In this document: positions 26,098 to 34,686 of the stretch, in pieces
Layout: each line of letters starts with the position of its first letter
Position numbering within the stretch: position 1 is the stretch's first letter
DNA from: Bradyrhizobium elkanii WSM2783
Lineage (GTDB): Bacteria; Pseudomonadota; Alphaproteobacteria; Rhizobiales; Xanthobacteraceae
Direction of reading: 5' to 3'
Length of the DNA: 64,000 nt
Assembly: GCF_000472865.1 (NCBI RefSeq)
Contig: NZ_AXAP01000017.1
Span: 1 to 64,000 of the forward strand
The notes under the pieces: model-generated
Seen by the model: the letters and a program-made list of their open reading frames with translations, nothing else
The model's database searches: none
What the model was told of the DNA's origin: nothing
Made by a program: the position numbers and the translations under genes

Positions 26098-27297
26098 TCA
26101 ATCCTTCGGCCGGAGCTTCTCGATCTCGGCATCGGCAGGCAGATAGTCGGAGCCCTTCTTGTAGGAGGACTCCACCATTACGCCCTTGCCGTCCTTCAGC
26201 GCGGTCTTGCCGACGTAAGCACCGAGCGTCGACTGGTGGTCGATCTTGCGGAAGGTGATCTCGCCGAACGGCGACGGCACCGACAGGCCTTCGGTCGCCG
26301 CGATCAGCTTCTCCGGATCGGTCGAGTTCGCCTTGGTCAGGATCGCCGCCGCCGCCTTGATGGTCTGGTAGCCGACGATCGAGCCGAGCCGCGGATAATC
26401 CTTGAACTTGGCCTGGTAGGCCTTCAGGAACGCCTCATGCTCCGGCGTCTTGATATCGTACCAGGGGTAGCCAGTGACGATCCACCCTTCCGGGGTCTCG
26501 TCCTTCAGCGGATCGAGATATTCCGGCTCGCCGGTGAGGAAGCTCACCACCGCGCGGTCCTTGAACAGGCCACGCGTGTTGCCTTCGCGCACGAGCTTGA
26601 CCAAGTCGGCGCCGAAGGTGACGTTGAGGATCGCTTCCGGATTGGCGGCGGCAACCGCCTGCACCACTGGGCCGGCGTCGATCTTGCCCTGCGGCGGCCA
26701 CTGCTCGTCGACCCAGACAATGTCGGGACGCTTCTCCGACATCAGCTTCTTGAACACGGCAACCGCCGACTGGCCGTATTCATAATTCGGCGCGATGGTG
26801 GCCCAGCGCTTCGCCGGCAGTTTCGCGGCGGCCTCGACCAGCATCGCCGCCTGCATGTAATTGGAGGGGCGCAGGCGGAAGGTGTAGCGGTTGCCCTTGG
26901 ACCAGGTGATGGCATCGGTCAGCGGCTCGGCGGCGAGGAAGAATACCTTCTTCTGGTTGGCGAAGTCAGAGACGGCGAGCCCGATATTGGAGAGGAAGGT
27001 GCCGGCAAGCATCGCGACATTCTCGCTGGAGACCAGCTCGTTGGCCGCGGTCTGTGCATCCGCCGGCTTGCCATTGTCATCCTTGGAGATGACGACCAGC
27101 TTCTTGCCGTTGATGCCGCCGCTCGCGTTGATCTCCTCGACCGCGAGCTGCCAGCCCTTGCGATAGGGCTCGGTGAAGGCGGGCAACAATGAATAGCTGT
27201 TGATTTCGCCGATCTTGATCTCGCTCTGGGCGATGGCGGTGTTCGCCATGCCCGCAACCAGCACCGCGAGCCCTGCCCCGATCAAATAATTCCGCAT
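26098..27297 (-). CDS. Liv-type ABC substrate-binding protein of the nicotinate-locus transporter
   Basis: The 399-residue protein has a Sec signal peptide (MRNYLIGAGLAVLVAGMANTAIAQ) and then SEIKIGEINSYSLLPAF, the first strand of type I periplasmic binding proteins. It lies 28 bp downstream of the DUF1185 gene and upstream of the fused permease, in the hnr operon. The most economical ligand is nicotinate or a hydroxylated or reduced derivative; members of this family bind many small acids and aromatic compounds, so binding must be tested. Confidence 0.9.
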   Translation of the reverse strand: MRNYLIGAGLAVLVAGMANTAIAQSEIKIGEINSYSLLPAFTEPYRKGWQLAVEEINASGGINGKKLVVISKDDNGKPADAQTAANELVSSENVAMLAGTFLSNIGLAVSDFANQKKVFFLAAEPLTDAITWSKGNRYTFRLRPSNYMQAAMLVEAAAKLPAKRWATIAPNYEYGQSAVAVFKKLMSEKRPDIVWVDEQWPPQGKIDAGPVVQAVAAANPEAILNVTFGADLVKLVREGNTRGLFKDRAVVSFLTGEPEYLDPLKDETPEGWIVTGYPWYDIKTPEHEAFLKAYQAKFKDYPRLGSIVGYQTIKAAAAILTKANSTDPEKLIAATEGLSVPSPFGEITFRKIDHQSTLGAYVGKTALKDGKGVMVESSYKKGSDYLPADAEIEKLRPKD

Positions 27298-27324
27298 CCC
27301 TTACCCTCCGCTCCTTAAGAAAAA

Positions 27325-27909
27325 CTATCTTAAACCGTCTTCGCCCTTGATCTCCGCGACCGTCAGCCCGCCGACGCGCGGCAGCGGCCGGCCGGAATCG
27401 GTGACGGCGACCGCGACCATGATCTCGTTGGCCCGCGGCGCGTCGTTGATCTGCACCTCCATGCCATCGAAATGGCTCCGCACGAAAGCCGCATCCTTGT
27501 GCCCGAGCGGGATATCCAGCGTCGTCCCCGGACCAGAACGCTTTTTCGACGACGGAATCAATGCGGCGCCTTTACCCAGGACCTTGCGCACAGGCGCGCC
27601 CATCTTGGGATGCAAGATCGCGGCCGCATGCTCGAGCTCGCCGTTTTCGCCGACGGCGGCGGCCTTTCCATAGGAATGCGCCTTGGAGCCCTCGATGCCG
27701 AGCGCCGCCACCGCTCGTTTCGATAGCAATTCGCCGAGTTCCTCGCCAATCGCGATCAGGGGCGAAATGTCCTCGACATAGCGGCCGGCAAAGGGGTTCT
27801 CGATCACCGCGATCGCCGCCGCGCGCCGGGTCGGCGGTGCGATGGTCTTGCCCATCTCGATGTGGGTCTCCTCGACCACCGTGACGATCTTGCGAATGAT
27901 GGCACTCAT
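27325..27909 (-). CDS. DUF1185 (amino acid synthesis family) protein
   Basis: The 194-residue protein starts MSAIIRKIVTVVEETHIEMG at an ATG 35 bp after the UPF0280 stop. Conserved DUF1185 segments include EDISPLIAIGEELGELL, GSKAHSYGKAAAVG and GTTLDIPLGHKDAAFVRSH. The Pfam name refers to amino acid synthesis, but no reaction is established to my knowledge. Its place between hnr and the transporter genes suggests a role in nicotinate catabolism, possibly on the ring-opened product. That is inference. Confidence 0.8.
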   Translation of the reverse strand: MSAIIRKIVTVVEETHIEMGKTIAPPTRRAAAIAVIENPFAGRYVEDISPLIAIGEELGELLSKRAVAALGIEGSKAHSYGKAAAVGENGELEHAAAILHPKMGAPVRKVLGKGAALIPSSKKRSGPGTTLDIPLGHKDAAFVRSHFDGMEVQINDAPRANEIMVAVAVTDSGRPLPRVGGLTVAEIKGEDGLR

Positions 27910-27943
27910 CGGTTTCCGCCCTGTTGCTTTCGGCCCTGTTTGA

Positions 27944-28849
27944 TCAGGCACGCGTAGTCTCTATCGCGCATTCATGAACGAGTTGCGATTCCGGTACCTT
28001 AAGCGCACGCGCCCGCACGATCGCCGTTTCGCCGAACAGGCGCAGCGCCGCGCCCTCGATCAATCCTGCCGCCAGGCATTGTCGCGCGCAAACCGCACCC
28101 GCTTCAAGGGCATCGGTGATCTCGCGAGCCGACAATGTGCCGACCTCCCGCGTCACCAGGCGCGGGCCGAGGTCGCTGTCGGGCTGCAATTCGTTTGCCG
28201 GGCGGCGGACAATCGCCGGGTGCCCGGGCAGATCGACGGCATTGGCGATGACGGTCGCTGCGGCATCGGCTTCCGAGGCGGTCCGTGCCAACACGGTGAC
28301 GGCATCGGCGATGCCGAAGGAGAAGCTGCGGCCATGGCGGCCGCTGGTGGCGATGCCGCGGACGGGATCGTCGGCGTGGATCACCATGGTCTGCATCAGG
28401 CCGCGACGATCGGGACGATCGATCAGGCCGACGGTAAACTGCTCGTCGCCGGCAAGATGCAGGGCGATGTCGCCGCCATTATTGACATAGGCGCGATCGA
28501 GCGATGCTGCCTCCAGCATCGCGCCGAGGATTTCTTCCGCCACGCTGCCCGCGACCGCTGCCATCGGCGTGATGAAGCGGTCGGCGGCGAACGGGGCCAC
28601 CGCCGCATGCATGCGGCGCGCGATGACGCCGTTGAGCGCGCAGTGCATCGGATGGGCCGCCTTGCGCAATTCGCCGAGCTCCATGCAGAGCCCGTCCAGC
28701 AGGCCGGTGAAGCGGCACACCGCGGCGTCAAAGGCTGCGCGCACGGCAGTCTCGCTTCCCGTCGCCTCCACGATCAGATCGATCGGTCCGTCCCGCAAAT
28801 GCAGCCGCTTGCCATCAGGAAGAAGCGCGGTTTGCGGACGTCTCGTCAT
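27944..28849 (-). CDS. UPF0280 family protein (ApbE-superfamily, possible flavin transfer)
   Basis: The 301-residue protein overlaps the hnr stop by four bases (ATGA, 28846-28849). It carries YVNNGGDIALHL, IATSGRHGRSFSFGIADAVTVLA and the GSVAEEIL stretch of the UPF0280 family. These correspond to the nucleotide- and metal-binding parts of ApbE, the flavin transferase that attaches FMN covalently. The tight coupling to hnr suggests that it helps mature or assist the reductase. A role in flavin attachment is a hypothesis, not something the sequence proves. Confidence 0.82.
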   Translation of the reverse strand: MTRRPQTALLPDGKRLHLRDGPIDLIVEATGSETAVRAAFDAAVCRFTGLLDGLCMELGELRKAAHPMHCALNGVIARRMHAAVAPFAADRFITPMAAVAGSVAEEILGAMLEAASLDRAYVNNGGDIALHLAGDEQFTVGLIDRPDRRGLMQTMVIHADDPVRGIATSGRHGRSFSFGIADAVTVLARTASEADAAATVIANAVDLPGHPAIVRRPANELQPDSDLGPRLVTREVGTLSAREITDALEAGAVCARQCLAAGLIEGAALRLFGETAIVRARALKVPESQLVHECAIETTRA

Positions 28850-30285
28850 GGTCGCCTCCCCGAAGTGAAGAGCATGGGCCGGATCTCGGCGCTGTCGCGG
28901 AGCGATGACAGCGGGCGCACGTAATCCATGTGGCCGCCGAGTGCCGCATAATCGGAAAGTTTGAGCGTGAACTCGATCGGCGCCACCAGCGCCGGCGTCG
29001 GCACGTAGCCAAATGCCCCTATCGGCATCTGCGTGACATCGACCATGAAGGTGATGCCGCCGCCGGGCCAGACATAGACAGGTGCGCCGCCGCTGGTGAC
29101 GCGGGTCAGGGCATCCTTCACCGAGCGCGTCAGCCGCACCGGGTTATCGGTGACGCCGGCGCGCAGCGAGCCGCCGGCGCCCGCCATGAACAGCACGGTG
29201 CACAGCGCCGGCTCGCAATTCTCCTGGATGCGCTCGACCGAGAATTTCAGCTCGGCTGGCATCTCCTGCTCGACCGGCCGCAGCGCCTCGTCGAGCACGT
29301 AATAGGCCGCGTGTTCGCCGGTGGTCGAGACCATCAGCATGGTCAGCCCCGGCCGCGCCTCCTTCGGATCGAACGGGCCGAGCACGGACAGCGGATCGGA
29401 GATTTTGGTGCCGCCCCAGCCGGTGCCGGGTTCGGCGACCTGGAAATAACGCCCGGGCGTCGAGCGACGCCCTTTCATCTTGATGCCAGTGTCGGGAATA
29501 TCCAATAGCTTGCCGGCCTGGTGCTCCGAGAGCACGCCGGTGATGTGGTCATCGACCACAACGACTTCGTCGACCTTGCCGTGCCATTGCTTGGCGAACA
29601 TGCCGATGGTGGCCGAGCCGCAGCCGACGCGCATGCGCTCTTCCTGCACGCCGTTGACAACAGGCGCCTGGCCCGCCTGCACCACGACGGTGGCGCCGCC
29701 GTCGATCGTAAGTTCTACCGGCTTGCAGTTGGAAAGATCCATCAGCGTGTCGCAGGTGACGCGGCCCTCCTTCTTGGAGCCGCCGGTCAGATGATGCACG
29801 CCGCCGAGCGACAGCATCTGCGAACCGTATTCGCTGGTGGTGACATGCCCGACCACCTCGCCCTCTGCGCGCACCGCCGCGGTCTCAGGGCCGAGATAGC
29901 GGTCGGTGTCGATCTTCACCTTGACGCCGCAATAGGAGAAGATGCCTTCGGTCACGACGGTGACCATGTCGACGCCGTCGATTTCTGACGACACGATGAA
30001 GGGCGCCGGCTTGTAGTCGGGATAGGTGGTGCCGGCGCCGATCGCGGTGACGAAGACATCGCCCTGGTGGACGATCTTGCCGTCCCAGTCGCCGCTCGCC
30101 TGGAACGGCACCACGCGCCCGCCATGCTCGAGCGCGCGCGACAGCACGATGTGCGGATCGACGCGCACCAGCCTGCCATCGTGATTGGCATAGCGGTCGC
30201 AGGCGCCCGCCGCGCCCGGCTTGATGTAGCACATCACCGGGCAGGCATCGCAGCGGATCTTGTCAGAAGCGGCAACGTCGGCCAT
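28846..30285 (-). CDS. hnr: 6-hydroxynicotinate reductase
   Basis: The protein has 479 residues from the ATG at 30285 (a TTG nine bases upstream is an alternative). An N-terminal iron-sulfur motif C-x2-C-x3-C-x9-C uses Cys12, 15, 19 and 29 (RCDACPVMC, then AGACDRY) and fits a [4Fe-4S] cluster. The rest, including EGIFSYCGVKVKIDTDRYLG, VGCGSATIGMF and YVWPGGGITFMVD, agrees with 6-hydroxynicotinate reductase of Eubacterium barkeri, which reduces 6-hydroxynicotinate to 1,4,5,6-tetrahydro-6-oxonicotinate with ferredoxin. It heads the operon hnr-UPF0280-DUF1185-transporter-marR and lies opposite nicAB, whose product is its substrate. No ferredoxin gene is nearby, so the electron donor is open. The enzyme name rests on remembered family motifs plus context. 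Confidence 0.82.
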   Translation of the reverse strand: MADVAASDKIRCDACPVMCYIKPGAAGACDRYANHDGRLVRVDPHIVLSRALEHGGRVVPFQASGDWDGKIVHQGDVFVTAIGAGTTYPDYKPAPFIVSSEIDGVDMVTVVTEGIFSYCGVKVKIDTDRYLGPETAAVRAEGEVVGHVTTSEYGSQMLSLGGVHHLTGGSKKEGRVTCDTLMDLSNCKPVELTIDGGATVVVQAGQAPVVNGVQEERMRVGCGSATIGMFAKQWHGKVDEVVVVDDHITGVLSEHQAGKLLDIPDTGIKMKGRRSTPGRYFQVAEPGTGWGGTKISDPLSVLGPFDPKEARPGLTMLMVSTTGEHAAYYVLDEALRPVEQEMPAELKFSVERIQENCEPALCTVLFMAGAGGSLRAGVTDNPVRLTRSVKDALTRVTSGGAPVYVWPGGGITFMVDVTQMPIGAFGYVPTPALVAPIEFTLKLSDYAALGGHMDYVRPLSSLRDSAEIRPMLFTSGRRP

Positions 30286-30350
30286 CGCGAACAAGCCTGG
30301 TGTTGGGAGGCGGCGTTATCATCTCCCCGGGGACATCAATCATCGGGGAT

Positions 30351-30370
30351 ATCGTTCGTATACGAATGAT
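30351..30370. promoter_or_regulatory. Operator-like palindrome in front of hnr
   Basis: ATCGTTCGTATACGAATGAT is a palindrome with a perfect 12-bp core TTCGTATACGAA, centred 75 bp upstream of the hnr ATG. It shares the consensus TTYGTAYACNAA with 30507-30518 and 19329-19340. A size of about 20 bp fits a MarR dimer. Confidence 0.65.
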
Positions 30371-30502
30371 CCTGCGCGCAGGTTGTAACCCTGTCAAGCG
30401 GGTGCAATCGCGAAAAACCACACCTGCCGAATAAAACCTCATTTGCCTCCCCGCTTTGTCCAGAAAGCGGGCAGCGCAGTGCAGCAAATTGCAGACGGCT
30501 TG

Positions 30503-30522
30503 CACGTTTGTACACAAACGTT
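30503..30522. promoter_or_regulatory. Operator-like palindrome in front of nicA
   Basis: CGTTTGT and ACAAACG (30505-30511 and 30514-30520) are exact inverted copies around a two-base centre; the core TTTGTACACAAA matches the consensus TTYGTAYACNAA. It lies about 100 bp upstream of the nicA start, in the 330-bp divergent region that otherwise shows no gene. Confidence 0.65.
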
Positions 30523-30615
30523 ATCCTCCGATGCATCGGTCGTAGATTTTGCGATCGCTGATTTTGCAATGCAATCATCGAAACGCTCATAGAGGCCTTA
30601 GGGGACCACGAGCCG

Positions 30616-31083
30616 ATGCGCCTGACCGTCAACGGCAGGATTGTTGATGTCGACGCCGCTCCGGACACCGCACTGCTTTACGTGCTGCGCACCGATCTCG
30701 AACTGAACGGACCGAAATATGGTTGCGGGCTCGGCGAATGCGGCGCCTGTGCGGTGCTGATCGACGGCGTCGCGGCGCGATCCTGCGTGATCCCGATCGA
30801 TGGCTGCGTCGGGCGCGACATCGTGACGCTCGAAGGGCTCGGCACGCGCGAGCGTCCCGATCCTGTGCAGCAAGCCTTCATCGCCGAGCAGGCCGCGCAA
30901 TGCGGCTACTGCCTCAACGGCATGATCATCACGACGAAGGCGCTGCTCACGCGCAATCCGCGTCCGACCGAAAACGAGATACTGGAAGCGTTGCGCTACA
31001 ATCTCTGCCGCTGCGGCGCGCATATCGAGATCGTCCGCGCGGCGATGCGCGCGGCCGGCCACGAGCTCGAGGCACGCGATTGA
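30616..31083 (+). CDS. nicA: Nicotinate dehydrogenase small subunit, [2Fe-2S] protein
   Basis: The 155-residue protein has the two [2Fe-2S] clusters of the xanthine dehydrogenase family. The plant-type site uses Cys37, 42, 45 and 57 (GCGLGECGACAVL), and the second all-helical site reads QCGYCLNGMI and LCRCGAH. It passes electrons from the molybdenum centre of NicB to its hemes. With NicB it hydroxylates nicotinate at C6 to 6-hydroxynicotinate. The neighbouring hnr, ena and pncB support nicotinate rather than isoquinoline or aldehyde as substrate. The nicB start overlaps its stop by one base (TGATG). Confidence 0.85.
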   Translation: MRLTVNGRIVDVDAAPDTALLYVLRTDLELNGPKYGCGLGECGACAVLIDGVAARSCVIPIDGCVGRDIVTLEGLGTRERPDPVQQAFIAEQAAQCGYCLNGMIITTKALLTRNPRPTENEILEALRYNLCRCGAHIEIVRAAMRAAGHELEARD

Positions 31084-34000
31084 TGGTCTCGCAGGACAAG
31101 CCCGCGCGGCCGCAGGGGTCGCTCTCCGTCGTTCAGCGATCGGATGCGAACGGCGCGTTCGAGACCTTCATCAAGATCACGGCGGATGGCTTTGTCACCG
31201 CCTATAACGGCCATGTCGATCTCGGCACCGGCATCCGCACCGCGCTCGGGCAGGTCGTCGCCGAAGAGCTCGACGTATCCTTTGCGCGCGTCGTCGTGGT
31301 GCTCGGCGACACCTCGCAGACGCCCAACCAGGGTCCGACGATCGCCAGCGAGACCATGCAGATATCGGCGGTGCCGCTCCGCAAGGCGGCGGCGCAGGCG
31401 CGGCTCTTTTTGGCCGCGCGTGCGGCCGAAAGGCTCGACCTATCGAGCGACGAACTCGTAGTCGAGGACGGCCTGATCCGCGGCAAGGACAATCGCAGCG
31501 TCACCTATGGCGAGTTGATCGCTGACGAGACGATCCGGCTCGAATTGGCAGACGATGTGCCGGTGAAGACTGTCGATGCCTATTCCGTCGTCGGGCGTTC
31601 GGTGCCGCGCGTCGATCTTCCGGCCAAGGCAACCGGCGAACTGGTCTACGTCCACGATGTACGCGTGCCCGGCATGCTGCACGGCCGCGTGGTGCGCCCG
31701 CCCTATGCCGGCGTCGACGCCGGACCGTTCGTCGGCACCAGCCTGATTGCAGTTGATGAAAGCTCGGTGCGCAACATTCCGGGCCTCGTCGCGGTGGTGC
31801 GGATCGGCGATTTCGTCGGCGTCGTCGCCGAGCGCGAAGAAAACGCGATCAAGGCGGCGGCGCAACTGAAGGTCGCCTGGAAGCCGGCGCCGACGCTGAC
31901 GAGTCTCGATAACGTCGAGCAGGCGCTGCGCGCCAATCCTTCGACGCCGCGCACGCTGCTCGACAAAGGCGATGTCGACAGCGCAATCAAGAGCGCCGCG
32001 AAGCCGATGCAGCGGACCTATCTGTGGCCGTACCAGATGCATGGCTCGATCGGCCCGTCCTGCGCGGTGGCGGACTATCGCGACAGTGTGATCCGGGTCT
32101 GGTCGGGCACGCAGAACCCGCACATGCTTCGTGGCGACCTTGCCCTGCTGATCGAGCGGCCGGAGACAGAGATCGAGGTGATCAGGATGGAGGCGGCCGG
32201 CTGCTATGGCCGCAACTGTGCCGACGACGTCACGGCGGACGCGCTCTTGCTCTCGCGCGCGGTCGGCCGTCCCGTGCGCGTGCAATTGACGCGCGAGCAG
32301 GAGCACGCCTGGGAGCCGAAGGGCACCGCGCAGCTGATGGACGTCAATGGCGGCCTGAACGCGGACGGCAGCGTAGCGGCCTACGACTTTGCCACGCGCT
32401 ATCCCTCGAACGGCGCGCCGACGCTCGCGCTGCTGCTCACGGGGAGGATTGCGCCGACGCCTGCTGTCTTCGAGATGGGCGACCGCACCGCGATCCCGCC
32501 ATACGACTACGACCACATGCGCGTGGTCGCCCACGACATGCCGCCGATCGTGCGCGCCTCCTGGTTCCGCGGCGTCTCGGCGCTGCCGAACACCTTCGCG
32601 CATGAATCCTATATCGACGAGCTCGCGGCTGAGGCTCACGTCGATCCGATCGAATACCGGCTGCGCTACCTCAAGGACAAGCGCGCCATCGATCTCGTCA
32701 ACGCGGTCGCCGAGCGCGCCGGCTGGAAGCCACGCCCGGTGCGCGAGGAGAAGGTCGCGGAAGACGACATCGTGCGCGGGCGCGGCTTTGCCTATGCGCT
32801 CTACGTCCACAGCAAGTTTCCGGGCTATGGCGCCGCATGGTCGGCATGGATCGCCGATGTCGCGGTCAACAAGGCGACCGGCGACGTCAGCGTGACGCGC
32901 GTGGTGGCGGGGCAGGATTCCGGCCTGATGATCAACCCGGACGGCGTGCGCCATCAGATCGAGGGCAATGTCATCCAGTCGACCAGCCGCGCGCTGATGG
33001 AGGAAGTTACCTTCGAGCGCGGCGCGGTGACGTCGCGGGAATGGGGCGCCTACCCCATCATCAAGTTCCCCGAGCTTCCGAAGATCGATGTGCTGATGCT
33101 GCCGCGGCAGGATCAGCCGCCCCTCGGCGTCGGCGAATCCGCGTCCGTGCCGAGCGCGGCCGCCATCGCGAACGCGATCTATGACGCGACCGGCGTGCGC
33201 TTCCGCGAATTGCCGTTCACGCCGGAACGTATCCTGAAGGGATTGCACGGCGAGGAACCGACTGCCCCACCTGCGCTGGCGCCACCACTGCCTGCTCCAT
33301 CAGAGAAATGGCAAAAACCGTTCGTGAGACGCACCGGCGTGCTTGCCGGCATCGCCGCCGTATGTGCGGCCCTCGTCGGCATCGGCGCGGCCGTGCTGCC
33401 GTGGCGCGCGATTGCACCGATCGCGCGTCCTGACGCATCGGTCTATTCGGCCGCGACCATTGCACGCGGCAAGGAGCTTGCCGCGCTCGGCGCCTGCGCG
33501 GTGTGCCATACCGCAGCGGACGGAACGCTCAACGCCGGCGGCCAGCCGCTGGAGACGCCGTTCGGCATCATCTACGCGACCAACATCACGCCTGACGTCG
33601 AGACCGGCATCGGCGCATGGTCCTATCCCGCCTTCGAGCGCGCGATGCGCGAAGGCATCCATCGCGACGGCCGGCATCTCTATCCGGCTTTCCCCTACCC
33701 CCATTTTGCCAAAGCCACCGACGCCGACCTGCAGGCGCTCTATGCCTACCTGATGGCGCAGGCCCCGGTGCGCGCGACGACGCCGGAACACGAACTGAAG
33801 TTTCCGTTCAACCTGCGCCCGCTGCTCGCCGGATGGAATGCGCTGTTCCACGAGGCGAAATCGTTCCAGCCCGATCCGACTAGGTCGGAGATGTGGAATC
33901 GCGGCGCCTATCTGGTCGAAGGCCTCGGCCATTGCAGCGCCTGCCATTCGCCGCGCAACGCGCTCGGCGCCGAGCTCAAGAATGCCTATCTCGCCGGCGG

Positions 34001-34619
34001 CTTTGCCGAGGGCTGGGAGGCGCCTGCGCTGACGTCGCTGTCAAAGGCACCGATCCCCTGGAGTGAGGACGAGCTCTACGCCTATTTGCGGACCGGTGAA
34101 TCCCGCTTCCATGGCGTGGCGGCTGGGCCGATGGCGCCGGTCGTGAAGGAATTGGCCGCACTGCCAGACCGGGACATCCGCGCCATGGCCGTCTATCTCG
34201 GCTCTTTCAACGAGACCGCCATTGACGGGCCGGCGCAGGAAGCGATCGCTGTGAAGCTCGAACATGCGACGGCCACAAGCGCGGTTGTGCCCGCCTCCTT
34301 CGGCGCCCGCCTCTACCAGGGCGCCTGCGCGGTCTGTCACGAAGTGGGCGGACCGCCTCTGTTCGGCAGCCGGCCCTCGCTGTCCCTGAACAGCAATCTG
34401 CACAGCGCGGTGCCGGACAATTTGATCCAGGTGATCCTGCACGGCATCCGCGAACCCGCGACCGGCGACCTCGGTTATATGCCCGGATTCAAGGAAAGCA
34501 TGACCGACGGCCAGGTCGCCGAACTCGTTTCCTATCTCCGGCGGCAGTTTGCTCCGAACAAGCCGGCCTGGACCGGCATCGAGGCGACCGCTGGCAGGAT
34601 CAGACAGGGAACACGCTGA
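31083..34619 (+). CDS. nicB: Nicotinate dehydrogenase large subunit: molybdopterin domain plus tri-heme cytochrome c
   Basis: The fused protein has 1178 residues. Residues 1 to about 735 form the molybdenum-cofactor domain of the xanthine dehydrogenase family (VDLGTGIRTALGQ, GVGESASVPSAAAIANAI). A hydrophobic segment at about 751-770 anchors or spans the membrane. The C-terminal part carries three c-type heme sites: CAVCH (805-809), CSACH (951-955) and CAVCH (1082-1086). This is the architecture of NicB of Pseudomonas putida, which sends electrons through cytochromes to the respiratory chain instead of to NAD. The heme domains must lie in the periplasm, so the arrangement across the membrane is an open point. 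The chosen ATG overlaps the nicA stop. Confidence 0.87.
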   Translation: MVSQDKPARPQGSLSVVQRSDANGAFETFIKITADGFVTAYNGHVDLGTGIRTALGQVVAEELDVSFARVVVVLGDTSQTPNQGPTIASETMQISAVPLRKAAAQARLFLAARAAERLDLSSDELVVEDGLIRGKDNRSVTYGELIADETIRLELADDVPVKTVDAYSVVGRSVPRVDLPAKATGELVYVHDVRVPGMLHGRVVRPPYAGVDAGPFVGTSLIAVDESSVRNIPGLVAVVRIGDFVGVVAEREENAIKAAAQLKVAWKPAPTLTSLDNVEQALRANPSTPRTLLDKGDVDSAIKSAAKPMQRTYLWPYQMHGSIGPSCAVADYRDSVIRVWSGTQNPHMLRGDLALLIERPETEIEVIRMEAAGCYGRNCADDVTADALLLSRAVGRPVRVQLTREQEHAWEPKGTAQLMDVNGGLNADGSVAAYDFATRYPSNGAPTLALLLTGRIAPTPAVFEMGDRTAIPPYDYDHMRVVAHDMPPIVRASWFRGVSALPNTFAHESYIDELAAEAHVDPIEYRLRYLKDKRAIDLVNAVAERAGWKPRPVREEKVAEDDIVRGRGFAYALYVHSKFPGYGAAWSAWIADVAVNKATGDVSVTRVVAGQDSGLMINPDGVRHQIEGNVIQSTSRALMEEVTFERGAVTSREWGAYPIIKFPELPKIDVLMLPRQDQPPLGVGESASVPSAAAIANAIYDATGVRFRELPFTPERILKGLHGEEPTAPPALAPPLPAPSEKWQKPFVRRTGVLAGIAAVCAALVGIGAAVLPWRAIAPIARPDASVYSAATIARGKELAALGACAVCHTAADGTLNAGGQPLETPFGIIYATNITPDVETGIGAWSYPAFERAMREGIHRDGRHLYPAFPYPHFAKATDADLQALYAYLMAQAPVRATTPEHELKFPFNLRPLLAGWNALFHEAKSFQPDPTRSEMWNRGAYLVEGLGHCSACHSPRNALGAELKNAYLAGGFAEGWEAPALTSLSKAPIPWSEDELYAYLRTGESRFHGVAAGPMAPVVKELAALPDRDIRAMAVYLGSFNETAIDGPAQEAIAVKLEHATATSAVVPASFGARLYQGACAVCHEVGGPPLFGSRPSLSLNSNLHSAVPDNLIQVILHGIREPATGDLGYMPGFKESMTDGQVAELVSYLRRQFAPNKPAWTGIEATAGRIRQGTR

Positions 34620-34667
34620 GCTGCCCTGCCAGAACCACTGCCACAATCCACTGGTTGGGCAGCTTTT
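34619..34667 (+). terminator. Likely intrinsic terminator after nicB
   Basis: Arms AGCTGCCC (34619-34626) and GGGCAGCT (34657-34664) pair perfectly, with an inner AACCA/TGGTT stem, and TTTT follows at once (34664-34667). It begins at the nicB stop and precedes pncB, so it should separate nicAB from pncB. Confidence 0.6.
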
Positions 34668-34686
34668 GGCACGCTAAGGTTCCGCC

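Noticed and set aside
30286..30615. Riboswitch in the hnr-nicA divergent region
   Set aside because: Only short protein-operator-like palindromes are visible; no known riboswitch core was recognised.
31440..33248. 602-residue minus-strand frame inside nicB
   Set aside because: It shows no domain and lies opposite the conserved molybdopterin domain.
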